A stretch of DNA of 14,093 nucleotides from CAYNTC01 sp964432925 (lineage in GTDB: Bacteria > Planctomycetota > Phycisphaerae > Sedimentisphaerales > Anaerobacaceae). Made by a program: the position numbers and the translations under genes. Below are positions 1-6,469 of the stretch, piece by piece (position 1 is the stretch's first letter; each line of letters opens with the position of its first letter). The stretch spans positions 1 to 14,093 of the forward strand of contig CAYSPM010000067.1 in NCBI GenBank assembly GCA_964432925.1, given 5' to 3'. The notes under the pieces were generated by a model, which worked only from the letters and a program-made list of their open reading frames with translations, ran no database searches and had not been told where the DNA came from.

Positions 1-2
1 GT

Positions 3-431
3 AATAATGGCCCTTGGTTGGGCTACAATATCCCCAATTCGATTGCGGTTGAGTTTGATACTTGGCGCAATAGGGCCTATGGGGACACCAACGCTAACCA
101 CGTTTGTGTCCAGACTCGTGGCACGCTGACAAACAGCCCAGACCACCAGTACTCACTGGGGTGCAACGATGACATTCCACCCCTTTCCGATAACCAACCA
201 CACACAGCGAAAATAGTCTACGTGGCCGGCCAGCACCTTCAGCTCAGCATCTTTTTTGGTGACATAGAGGAGGCTAATTTGATCGTTCCCTTGGATTTGG
301 AAAACATCTTATCTCTTACAGACGGACGTGCCTTCGTTGGCTTTACCGCGGCCACCGGGGGTGCTGTTGAGACTCACGATATTCTGAGTTGGTCGTTCGC
401 TTCGGCTGAGGCGCCTGCTGGGGACGACTAA
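3..431 (+). CDS. L-type (legume-like) lectin domain protein, C-terminal part, 5' truncated
   Basis: The reading frame is open from base 3 to a TAA at 429-431, so the N-terminus lies before the window. The visible part has hallmarks of the legume/L-type lectin fold: GYNIPNSIAVEFDTW near the start, then an asparagine/aspartate-rich NANHV segment. In the family, the E-x-D and N/D residues here bind Ca2+/Mn2+ and shape the sugar site. It ends with the typical last strand GFTAATGGAVETHDILSWSF. Bacterial proteins with this domain are usually secreted or cell-surface carbohydrate binders, often with further domains. No anchor or sorting signal follows: the protein ends in a short acidic tail (AEAPAGDD) 10-12 residues after the domain. 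What precedes the domain cannot be seen. The domain call is firm; sugar specificity is unknown. Confidence 0.85.
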   Translation, partial: NNGPWLGYNIPNSIAVEFDTWRNRAYGDTNANHVCVQTRGTLTNSPDHQYSLGCNDDIPPLSDNQPHTAKIVYVAGQHLQLSIFFGDIEEANLIVPLDLENILSLTDGRAFVGFTAATGGAVETHDILSWSFASAEAPAGDD

Positions 432-498
432 GCCGAAACCGGCGGGTGGACTTTGGAGATTTCGACATTCTTACCGAAGAGTGGCGGTGGTAACACAA

Positions 499-599
499 GG
501 CCTCTGTCAGGGGCCGGGGTTCAGGGATCAGCAAACTCGTCGAAGCCTTCCCTGATCCCCGATCCCTGATCACCGAAATCTTTAAGGAACTTAAAGATT
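499..599. repeat. Cluster of palindromes in the spacer after the lectin gene
   Basis: Three inverted repeats lie in about 100 bases. (a) GGCCTCT (499-505) faces AGGGGCC (509-515) over a 3-nt loop, with one G-T pair. (b) GGGATCAG (524-531) can pair with CTGATCCC (552-559), and the overlapping TCAGGGATC (521-529) with GATCCCTGA (561-569), so two folds compete. (c) AATCTTTAA (577-585) and TTAAAGATT (591-599) form a perfect 9-bp stem with a 5-nt loop. None is followed by a T-run, so none is a canonical intrinsic terminator. The GATCCCTGATC-type words look like an intergenic dispersed repeat, but only this copy is visible. Confidence 0.5.
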
Positions 600-616
600 C
601 TCAAAAGAAATAGCCC

Positions 617-645
617 TTGAGAGGAGAACTGCGCGCGTATATAAT
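617..645 (+). promoter_or_regulatory. Sigma70-type promoter for the lipoprotein-galE-hexokinase operon
   Basis: TTGAGA (617-622), a 17-bp spacer and a perfect TATAAT (640-645). Transcription would start near 652, about 18 nt before the ATG at 670, so the leader is very short. It is the best promoter-like pair upstream of this gene run. Confidence 0.7.
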
Positions 646-669
646 CAGCCGCAATCCTGGAAAATTAAA

Positions 670-1287
670 ATGAATGTCGAAAAGAGCAAAATCGAACTGT
701 GCACTTATGCACTTATGACTTTTACACTTATGCTGGCAGGATGCCACACCCAACATTCATACTGCGTGATTGAGCAGGTCTGCGTGCCGCAAAGAAGTAT
801 AGCCGATGTGATGCAGGCCGCGGAGGAGGTCCTGGCTGATATGCGCTTTACAATCGACAAAGCTGATACCGACATCGGCATTATAAAAACCAGGCCACTG
901 CCGGGAGCACAGCTCTTCGAGTTCTGGCGAGACGACAACGTCGGTGCCTTCAACACTGCAGAAGCAAACATACATACTATTCGAAGAGTCATACAGTTGC
1001 ACGTGAGCCAAGATGGTGAACAGTTGTGTGTACACTGCGATGTACAGACATACAGGCTGAGCTTACCTGAGCACGAAGTCACCAGCAGTGCGCAGGCTTA
1101 CCAGATGTTCTCAAGGAGCACGCCATCGATGCAAAAGCTCGAACTTTATCCTGAGCAAAAAAAGGGCATGGCCTGGATATGTCTTGGCAAAGACACGAGA
1201 CTTACGACGGAGATATTAAATCGCATTGAGAAACGAATCGCCGGAGGGAGTTACTACTCTGCATCGAAAAAAAGCAACGAGTCATAA
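670..1287 (+). CDS. Predicted lipoprotein of unknown function
   Basis: A 205-residue protein with a lipoprotein signal peptide. A short charged N-terminus (MNVEKSKIE) is followed by a hydrophobic stretch and the lipobox L22-A23-G24-C25, so the mature protein would begin at lipidated Cys25 and sit on a membrane facing the periplasm. The mature part is mixed alpha/beta by eye: an early helix (SIADVMQAAEEVLADMRF), a middle segment with WRDDNVGAF and a paired-cysteine motif CVHC, and a C-terminal amphipathic helix. I do not recognise a named family. It is first in a probable operon: the promoter lies just upstream, the ribosome site is weak (GGA before AAAATTAAA), and galE follows after 17 bp. 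The context gives no clear job; a cell-envelope role is only an inference from the signal peptide. Confidence 0.8.
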   Translation: MNVEKSKIELCTYALMTFTLMLAGCHTQHSYCVIEQVCVPQRSIADVMQAAEEVLADMRFTIDKADTDIGIIKTRPLPGAQLFEFWRDDNVGAFNTAEANIHTIRRVIQLHVSQDGEQLCVHCDVQTYRLSLPEHEVTSSAQAYQMFSRSTPSMQKLELYPEQKKGMAWICLGKDTRLTTEILNRIEKRIAGGSYYSASKKSNES

Positions 1288-1304
1288 TAAACGAGGCACG
1301 AACT

Positions 1305-2288
1305 ATGAGAGTACTGGTCTGTGGTGGAGCAGGATATATTGGCAGCAACATGACAGCCTTATTAGCCGGCAAAGGACATGAACCGATAGTTTTAGACAAT
1401 CTTAGTAAAGGCCACCGGTCAGCGGTTCACGATGCCGAATTTATCCAAGGCGATCTGGCCGATTACGCTCTTCTTACTAAAATACTTAAAGAATATAAAA
1501 TCGAGGCTGTAATGCACTTCGCCGCCTTTATTGAGGTCGGCGAATCGGTGCAGGTTCCAATTGAGTATTATCGAAATAACGTATCGTGCACTCAGAATTT
1601 GCTCTCGGCTATGGAAGCGACCAGCGTGGAAAAGTTCGTCTTCAGCAGCACCGCAGCAGTTTACGGAATACCCAAGAAAGTCCCAATCATCGAAGACTCT
1701 CCCAAGGAGCCAATCAATCCATACGGTGAAACCAAGTGGGCCGTTGAAAGAATGTGCCACTACCAAAGTCGAGCAGGCAAACTGCGGTATGTGTCACTAC
1801 GTTATTTCAACGCCTGCGGGGCAGGAAACAACTGCTCACTTGGTGAAGACCATCGCCCTGAGTCACACCTTATTCCCTTGGCAATACAGGCTGCGATGGG
1901 AAAACGCAGCGAAGTAAGTATATATGGAACCGATTATCCAACGCCGCATGGAACGTGCATTCGTGACTATATCCATATCGATGATCTGTGCCAAGCACAT
2001 CTGCTTGCATTAGGCAAACTCGATGAAAGCAACGAACTTGTTTATAATCTGGGCAACGGGCAAGGTTACTCCGTCAAACAGGTAATCGAAACAGTGAAAA
2101 AAGTATCAGGCAAAAACTTCAAGGTTGTGAAAGCCAACCGTCGGCCTGGAGATTCAGCAATACTTACTTCAGATGCCACAAAGGCAAAGAAGGAACTTGG
2201 CTGGAAGCCACAAATGGCAGAGTTGGAAAAAATGATTGCCACCGCGTGGCAATGGCATAGCGAACATCCCAACGGTTATCCAGACTAA
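1305..2288 (+). CDS. galE: UDP-glucose 4-epimerase
   Basis: A 327-residue extended short-chain dehydrogenase that should interconvert UDP-glucose and UDP-galactose (Leloir pathway and nucleotide-sugar supply) using bound NAD+ in the cytoplasm. The NAD-binding motif GGAGYIG is at residues 7-13, followed by D31-N32 at the end of strand 2. The catalytic residues are in place: T116 in FSSTAAVYG, and Y140 and K144 in YGETK. The family signatures LRYFNACGA (165-173) and the C-terminal RRPGDSAIL segment are also present. Length is close to that of typical bacterial GalE (about 330-340). GAGG at 1293-1296 sits 8 nt before the ATG. It lies 17 bp after the lipoprotein gene and 34 bp before the hexokinase gene, so co-transcription is likely. 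Some GalE-like enzymes also act on N-acetylhexosamine nucleotides, which cannot be excluded. Confidence 0.95.
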   Translation: MRVLVCGGAGYIGSNMTALLAGKGHEPIVLDNLSKGHRSAVHDAEFIQGDLADYALLTKILKEYKIEAVMHFAAFIEVGESVQVPIEYYRNNVSCTQNLLSAMEATSVEKFVFSSTAAVYGIPKKVPIIEDSPKEPINPYGETKWAVERMCHYQSRAGKLRYVSLRYFNACGAGNNCSLGEDHRPESHLIPLAIQAAMGKRSEVSIYGTDYPTPHGTCIRDYIHIDDLCQAHLLALGKLDESNELVYNLGNGQGYSVKQVIETVKKVSGKNFKVVKANRRPGDSAILTSDATKAKKELGWKPQMAELEKMIATAWQWHSEHPNGYPD

Positions 2289-2322
2289 CTTGCCGTGATT
2301 TGAACATGTAGGAGACCAAACA

Positions 2323-3636
2323 GTGAAGAGAGCAAAGAGCAAGGTCAGGGACTTTTTGAAAAAGAACGGCATGGATCCGACGGATATTAATATTGACGAT
2401 GTCTGTCGGTCTTTTCTTGAACAAATGAAGAAGGGCCTTGCAGGTAAAAAGAGCTCTTTGGCTATGCTGCCAACATACATAGAGACGGAACGAGAGATAC
2501 CTAAGAATAAGCCTGTTATCGTGATGGATGCCGGGGGGACGAACTTTCGAGCTGCGACGGTAACCTTTGGAAAAAGAGGAAAAGCAACGATCCGTGACTT
2601 TAAGCTCTTCCCGATGCCGGGGCTAAAAGCTAAGGTCGGCAGGAAAGAGTTCTTCAGTACGATGGCAGGGTACATAAAGCACGTGGTCAAGAAGAGTGAT
2701 AGTATTGGTTTTTGCTTTTCATATCCGATAGAAATGTTTCCCAACAAAGATGGCCGAGTGTTGTTTTTCTCCAAAGAGATTCAGGCACCGCAGGTAGAGG
2801 GGCAAATGATAGGTGAAAATCTAAATGTCGCTATAAACGAGGCAGGCTTAGGTAATAAAAGACAGATAGTCTTGCTTAATGATACGGTCGCAACGCTTCT
2901 GGCCGGTAGAGCAGAAGCAAGCGGTAGGATGTTCGATAGCTATATTGGATTCATTTTGGGCACGGGAACAAACTGCAGCTATGTTGAGCAAAATAAGAAT
3001 ATTACCAAGGCCGGGGATTTGGGTCTTGGCAGTAGCCAGATAATAAACATTGAATCCGGCGCTTTTGGCAAAGCACCTCGCGGCACGATCGACAAAAAGT
3101 TCGACAAATCACTAAACAATCCGGGCGTGAATGTATTCGAGAAGATGATATCAGGTGCGTATCTTGGGCCGATTTGTTTTTGGACGATTCAGGCAGCGGC
3201 GAAAGCAAAACTATTCAGCAAAACTGTGGCGGAGAGGCTTTTGCAAACAGAGGAGCTTAGCACAAAGAACCTGAGCACATTCATATACAATCCAGCAAAT
3301 AGAAACAACCCACTATCAAAAGCAACTAAAGACGCAGATGAACAAGATCGTGCAACTTTATACTGGTTAGTCGACAGGCTCATCGAGCGTGCAGCAAAAC
3401 TAACTGCAATAAATCTATCGGGTGTTGCATTAAAAAGTGGCAAAGGTAAATCTCCGATTCGGCCAATCTGTATCGTCGCCGAGGGCACCACTTTCTATCA
3501 TTTCTCCTCGCTTAGACAACGCGTTGAGTGCTATTTAAAGCACTACCTGACAGAAAGAAAGGGCGTACATTACGAAATTATAAACGTCAAAAATGCCACG
3601 CTAATTGGCGCAGCTATCGCAGGTCTTACAAATTAA
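2323..3636 (+). CDS. Eukaryote-type hexokinase
   Basis: A 437-residue protein expected to phosphorylate a hexose with ATP at C6. It belongs to the hexokinase family best known from eukaryotes (PF00349/PF03727), not to bacterial Glk or ROK kinases. Motifs in order: phosphate-1 loop DAGGTNFR (69-76), sugar-binding GFCFSYP (129-135), LLNDTVATL with catalytic Asp187, adenosine-side GTGTN (213-217), INIESGAFG with Glu244, and FEKMISGAYLG from 272. The length matches a single hexokinase unit (yeast enzymes are about 485). The start is GTG at 2323, supported by AGGAG at 2310-2314 with 8-nt spacing. It follows galE by 34 bp. No galactokinase is nearby. The substrate (glucose, mannose, another hexose) cannot be read from the sequence. 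No terminator is visible between its stop and the converging gene. Confidence 0.9.
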   Translation: MKRAKSKVRDFLKKNGMDPTDINIDDVCRSFLEQMKKGLAGKKSSLAMLPTYIETEREIPKNKPVIVMDAGGTNFRAATVTFGKRGKATIRDFKLFPMPGLKAKVGRKEFFSTMAGYIKHVVKKSDSIGFCFSYPIEMFPNKDGRVLFFSKEIQAPQVEGQMIGENLNVAINEAGLGNKRQIVLLNDTVATLLAGRAEASGRMFDSYIGFILGTGTNCSYVEQNKNITKAGDLGLGSSQIINIESGAFGKAPRGTIDKKFDKSLNNPGVNVFEKMISGAYLGPICFWTIQAAAKAKLFSKTVAERLLQTEELSTKNLSTFIYNPANRNNPLSKATKDADEQDRATLYWLVDRLIERAAKLTAINLSGVALKSGKGKSPIRPICIVAEGTTFYHFSSLRQRVECYLKHYLTERKGVHYEIINVKNATLIGAAIAGLTN

Positions 3637-3726
3637 CAACAGATAGACTATCGGTTTAAGATGCAATTCTAACCTGTCCAGGTCAACAACATTAGATCAG
3701 TTCATTTGGACCGCCGCGACCAAACC

Positions 3727-4743
3727 TTACCTGGCTACATCTACTGCCCTTTGCGTCTTTGCTGCTGAAGCACCAATCGTTCTGGTGGGCAAAAGTATGC
3801 GTGCTGTAACCGGAAAGTGGTCAGAGGGATAACGCCCGTTGTCATTGTCATCTAAAATTTGCGTTTCAAGTACATTCACATTAGGTGCTACGAATACGTA
3901 ATCAATCTTTTCACCCTTGCGGTTTCCCTCAAAACCATTGAAAGTGCCAACCTCAATGGCATCAGAGTGCAAAACACGAAACGTATCGACCATCGGAACG
4001 GGATTTTCAAATTCGGCTTTATCTTCTGTGCCGAGCTTAACTTTGCCTTTAAGATACAAGATGACCGGATTTTCCTCGCCAGAATTGAAATCCCCCGTGA
4101 TGATAAAAGGATCTGGATGCGTTCGGTTATATATACGCTGGGTTAAAAGAACTGCGCTCTTTTCTCTGGATGGCTGTGAAACATGGTCCAGGTGAACGTT
4201 AAAGAGGTAACAGGCCCTGCCCGAGTTCTTTTCAATAAATCTTGCCCAGGTACAGATGCGTGTACAGGCATTGCCCCAGGTAATCGAGCCTGGGACTTCA
4301 GGTGTATCTGAGAACCAGAAGGTACCAGACTCATCAATAACAAAGCGGTTCAGGCGATAAAGTAACGCGCAATATTCGCCCTTTGTTTTTCCGTCTTCTC
4401 GACCTACGCCTAAACGACAATAATCCGGAATTGCCTGACAAATCTCTTCAAGCTGAAAATGCAACACCTCCTGCAAGCCAACGATGTCAGGCTGATGTTC
4501 ACGCAAGACATCGAAGACCATTTGCCTGCGTTTTTGCCATCGATTCTCTCCATCGTTGGCAGTGCCATAGCGGATATTAAAAGTCATTACTCGCAGATCA
4601 AGTCTATCATCCTGTGCTTTCTTAGAAGAAGCCTTTTCACCATCTCTGCACGAACAAAGGCTAAAAAATATCCACAAAGCCAGAACAATCCTGAGAGGTA
4701 AGGAATTTTTTACGCCTGCGAATGTTTTGTCTTCATAGCCCAT
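3727..4743 (-). CDS. Exported lipoprotein of the endonuclease/exonuclease/phosphatase family
   Basis: I place the start at the ATG at 4743-4741 (338 residues), with AGAG 8 nt upstream; a TTG six bases earlier leaves almost no ribosome spacing. A signal peptide ends in the lipobox L29-C30-S31-C32, so the enzyme is probably a periplasm-facing lipoprotein. The rest is one EEP domain (PF03372) with the metal and catalytic set: N56 in TFNIR, E92 in GLQEV, H184 in NVHLDH, D218 and N220 in GDFN, D281 in KIDYVF, and D308-H309 in PSDHFPV. Family members cleave phosphodiester or phosphomonoester bonds in nucleic acids, sphingolipids or inositol phosphates. Export and lipidation argue against DNA repair and for an extracellular phosphate ester, but the substrate is unknown. 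The gene begins 46 bp after larE on the same strand, so it may share the tRNA-larE transcript. Confidence 0.85.
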   Translation of the reverse strand: MGYEDKTFAGVKNSLPLRIVLALWIFFSLCSCRDGEKASSKKAQDDRLDLRVMTFNIRYGTANDGENRWQKRRQMVFDVLREHQPDIVGLQEVLHFQLEEICQAIPDYCRLGVGREDGKTKGEYCALLYRLNRFVIDESGTFWFSDTPEVPGSITWGNACTRICTWARFIEKNSGRACYLFNVHLDHVSQPSREKSAVLLTQRIYNRTHPDPFIITGDFNSGEENPVILYLKGKVKLGTEDKAEFENPVPMVDTFRVLHSDAIEVGTFNGFEGNRKGEKIDYVFVAPNVNVLETQILDDNDNGRYPSDHFPVTARILLPTRTIGASAAKTQRAVDVAR

Positions 4744-4789
4744 GTTCAAATCTCTATTCGGATGACGCTAAAGCTCAATATTATATATG

Positions 4790-5623
4790 CTAAAGGCTTT
4801 TCTGCTTTTCTTGTTCGGTGAGTGGCTCATTCAATGAGCCGGATCGGAAGCCTTGCAGGTCGATGGTTACAAATTTGAAGCCAAGCTCCTTCAGCTTTCG
4901 GACAATTTGCAAACGGGTTGGCTCCTTAATGATTTTTGGGATGTCACTCGGATTAACCTCTATTCGGGCAACAGTGTCATGATGTCGGACACGAAACTCG
5001 ACAAATCCTAAAGACCGAAGGAAATTCTCAGCCTCGTCGACCTGTTTCAGGCGTTGCTCAGTAACCTCCAGGCCGTATGCAATTCTTGAAGCCAGACATG
5101 GTGAGGCGGGTAAATCTGCAATGGGCAGGCTAAGTTCTCTACTTAATTGGCGGATGTCACTTTTAGTAAGCTTTGCCTCTGCCAGTGGCGAGCGGATACC
5201 AAAGACTTTCATGGCGCGGTTGCCGGGACGGAAATCATCGAGATCGTCATAGTTGGTTCCGAAGATGACATGGCCAAAGCCGCGCTCTATGGCAATGTCC
5301 TTTAGTACCTTACAGATATGCGATTTGCAGTGGAAACAACGGTCGGCTTTATTGGCGACGAAGTTAGGGTCGGATAATTCGTCGGCTTCGATAACTTGCA
5401 GCTTTGCACCTATTTGATTAGCGAGTTTTTGGGCACGTGCAAGCTGACCTGAAGGTTCAATTAGGCCGGCACTTATACACGCTAAGACGTTTTCGGAGCC
5501 GAGCGTATCGACGGCAACCTTTAGCAAAAACGTGCTGTCGACTCCGCCGGAGTAGGCAACCACAACTTTTGCAAGCTGGCGAAGGTTTTCCCTGAAGTGT
5601 TTATACTTTTGTTCGAGGGTCAT
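4790..5623 (-). CDS. larE: LarE, ATP-dependent sulfur transferase for nickel-pincer nucleotide synthesis
   Basis: A 277-residue PP-loop protein of the LarE/NAD synthase-like family. LarE adenylates the carboxylates of the LarB product (pyridinium-3,5-biscarboxylic acid mononucleotide) and adds sulfur; LarC then inserts nickel to give the cofactor of lactate racemase. The pyrophosphate loop SGGVDS is at 25-30, with a family GTNYDDLDDFRPG segment from about 122. Three cysteines stand out: C96 and C99 in RCFHCK and C176 in ASPCLASR. C176 corresponds to the sulfur-donating Cys of Lactobacillus LarE, and the added CxxC resembles LarE proteins that hold a [4Fe-4S] cluster. The start is the ATG at 5623; the frame runs further upstream only through the tRNA gene. 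There is no Shine-Dalgarno site: the ATG lies 3 nt past the tRNA. LarB and LarC are not in the window. Confidence 0.9.
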   Translation of the reverse strand: MTLEQKYKHFRENLRQLAKVVVAYSGGVDSTFLLKVAVDTLGSENVLACISAGLIEPSGQLARAQKLANQIGAKLQVIEADELSDPNFVANKADRCFHCKSHICKVLKDIAIERGFGHVIFGTNYDDLDDFRPGNRAMKVFGIRSPLAEAKLTKSDIRQLSRELSLPIADLPASPCLASRIAYGLEVTEQRLKQVDEAENFLRSLGFVEFRVRHHDTVARIEVNPSDIPKIIKEPTRLQIVRKLKELGFKFVTIDLQGFRSGSLNEPLTEQEKQKSL

Positions 5624-5626
5624 AAC

Positions 5627-5698
5627 AGCCGATGGAGGGATTCGAACCCTCAACCCCAGCTTTACGAAAGCTGTGCTCTACCATTGAGCTACATCGGC
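5627..5698 (-). tRNA. trnT: tRNA-Thr (anticodon CGT)
   Basis: Read on the minus strand, a full cloverleaf forms. Acceptor GCCGATG (5698-5692) pairs with CATCGGC (5634-5628). The D arm is GCTC / GAGC with loop AATGGTA. The anticodon stem CAGCT / AGCTG encloses the loop TTCGTAA (5668-5662), whose bases 34-36 are CGT, decoding ACG (Thr). The variable loop is 5 nt, and the T arm GAGGG / CCCTC carries TTCGAAT. The discriminator is T5627 and CCA is not encoded. GTT then the larE ATG follow at once. Confidence 0.95.
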
Positions 5699-5715
5699 GA
5701 CTCAATTGACAATTT

Positions 5716-5744
5716 ATTATTGAGTATCGATTATTGATTGTCAA
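5716..5744 (-). promoter_or_regulatory. Sigma70-type promoter for tRNA-Thr and probably larE
   Basis: On the minus strand, a perfect TTGACA (5744-5739), a 17-bp spacer and AATAAT (5721-5716). The predicted start near 5709 is about 11 nt before the tRNA 5' end. The -35 lies in ATTGACAAT (5745-5737), which is repeated inverted as ATTGTCAAT (5713-5705) around the start site, so a symmetric protein-binding site could overlap the promoter. No other promoter is visible for larE. Confidence 0.75.
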
Positions 5745-5745
5745 T

Positions 5746-5948
5746 CGTTGGATAAAAGAATTAGTGAAGCAAGGTATATCCTGACCATACAATCGATAAA
5801 AAATCTTAACCAACTACTTATACTACCTTCAATTCCGGCCGATATCGGATAATGGCAAAATAGCGAGACGCGGCATCTTTGATTGGGGATCAGCCTAAGC
5901 GAACTATCCGGCGTGTTTACACGCTGGCAGGCTGATATAAGATAAATT
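5746..5948. other. Intergenic stretch with short palindromes, no gene supported
   Basis: No credible coding region, only short frames that run into the tRNA or the REP element. Two structures are visible: the perfect 10-bp palindrome CCGATATCGG (5839-5848), and the hairpin GCGTG-TTTA-CACGC (5911-5924). A poor promoter-like AT-rich patch (GATATAAGATAAAT, 5934-5947) lies upstream of the small gene at 6023. I could not find a convincing -35/-10 pair there. Confidence 0.5.
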
Positions 5949-5970
5949 GGTGGGGCAAGCCCCACCCTAC
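5949..5970 (-). repeat. REP element copy 1 (GTAG + hairpin)
   Basis: On the minus strand this reads GTAG, then the perfect stem GGTGGGGC / GCCCCACC with a TT loop. A GTAG tetranucleotide at the foot of a short hairpin is the classic recognition site of RAYT transposases. It is identical to copy 2 in opposite orientation and to copy 4 in the same orientation. Confidence 0.85.
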
Positions 5971-6022
5971 TGTGCGGTTCAAAAATAGACTTATGAACAA
6001 ATCGTTACACAAGGAGCTAATA

Positions 6023-6388
6023 ATGGATGACAATAAAGATACAATCAAAAAAATCCTTAGCCGTATTGGCACAGAGGTGCTCTTCAAATTTCCAGGAAGT
6101 GAGGGCATTTTACGTGGAGTTATAGAGGAGAGAGTGGTTTTCCCGAGTAAGTATGAAAAAACCAGTATACCTTATTGGGATGTAGTGAACCTCATTGATT
6201 TCCCAGAAACAAGAGAGCAGTCTTGGATGAGATTCGGATACTACCGCAAAGCAAACGGGAAACTCCAATGGGGAAGTCAAACTACACTCACAGAACCATT
6301 TACCGTATGGAAGCAGCTATTTTTGGAAGCAGCCCGACAGAAAACGTGGTTCAAACACCTGCTGGAGGAAGTGGTTCGCGAAATATAA
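6023..6388 (+). CDS. Small protein of unknown function between two REP elements
   Basis: A 121-residue soluble protein. The start at 6023 is set by AAGGAG (6011-6016) with 6-nt spacing; a longer frame upstream lacks any ribosome site. There is no signal peptide or membrane segment. The N-terminal half is charged and mixed (MDDNKDTIKKILSRIG, then GILRGVIEERVVFPS). The C-terminal half is aromatic-rich (SWMRFGYYRK, LQWGSQTT) and ends in an amphipathic helix (WKQLFLEAARQKTWFKHLLEEV). I do not recognise a named domain. A real gene is supported by the strong Shine-Dalgarno site, the full-length frame and natural codon use. REP copy 1 lies 53 bp upstream and REP copy 2 lies 38 bp downstream, in inverted orientation. 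The gene may simply sit among repeats, or it may have travelled with them; the sequence alone does not decide. Confidence 0.7.
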   Translation: MDDNKDTIKKILSRIGTEVLFKFPGSEGILRGVIEERVVFPSKYEKTSIPYWDVVNLIDFPETREQSWMRFGYYRKANGKLQWGSQTTLTEPFTVWKQLFLEAARQKTWFKHLLEEVVREI

Positions 6389-6425
6389 ACTGTAGTAGGT
6401 GGGAACTGAACACACCGTAAGTCAT

Positions 6426-6447
6426 GTAGGGTGGGGCTTGCCCCACC
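6426..6447 (+). repeat. REP element copy 2 (GTAG + hairpin)
   Basis: GTAG (6426-6429), then GGTGGGGC-TT-GCCCCACC (6430-6447). It is the exact reverse complement of copies 1 and 4. A T-rich tract starts 12 nt further on (6460-6467), too far from the stem for a standard intrinsic terminator. Confidence 0.85.
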
Positions 6448-6469
6448 AAAACCGATCTATTTTTTTTCT

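Noticed and set aside
705..1082. Minus-strand 125-codon frame
   Set aside because: Antisense shadow of the lipoprotein gene.
2169..2774. Minus-strand 201-codon frame
   Set aside because: Fully antisense to galE and the hexokinase, which have complete family motifs; no ribosome site.
5624..5653. Ten-residue N-terminal extension of larE beginning with TTG at 5653
   Set aside because: These codons are the T arm and acceptor of the tRNA-Thr gene; the LarE-like sequence starts at the ATG at 5623.
5601..5813. Minus-strand frame across the tRNA (contains SSMVEHSFRKAGVEGSNPSIG)
   Set aside because: A well-known false peptide produced by translating a tRNA gene.
5741..5965. Minus-strand frame starting MGLAPPIYL
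   Set aside because: Its start is the REP hairpin and the rest is low-quality intergenic sequence with no ribosome site.
6430..6467. REP copy 2 plus T-tract as an intrinsic terminator
   Set aside because: The T-run starts 12 nt after the stem; the same hairpin occurs elsewhere with no T-run, so REP identity explains it better.
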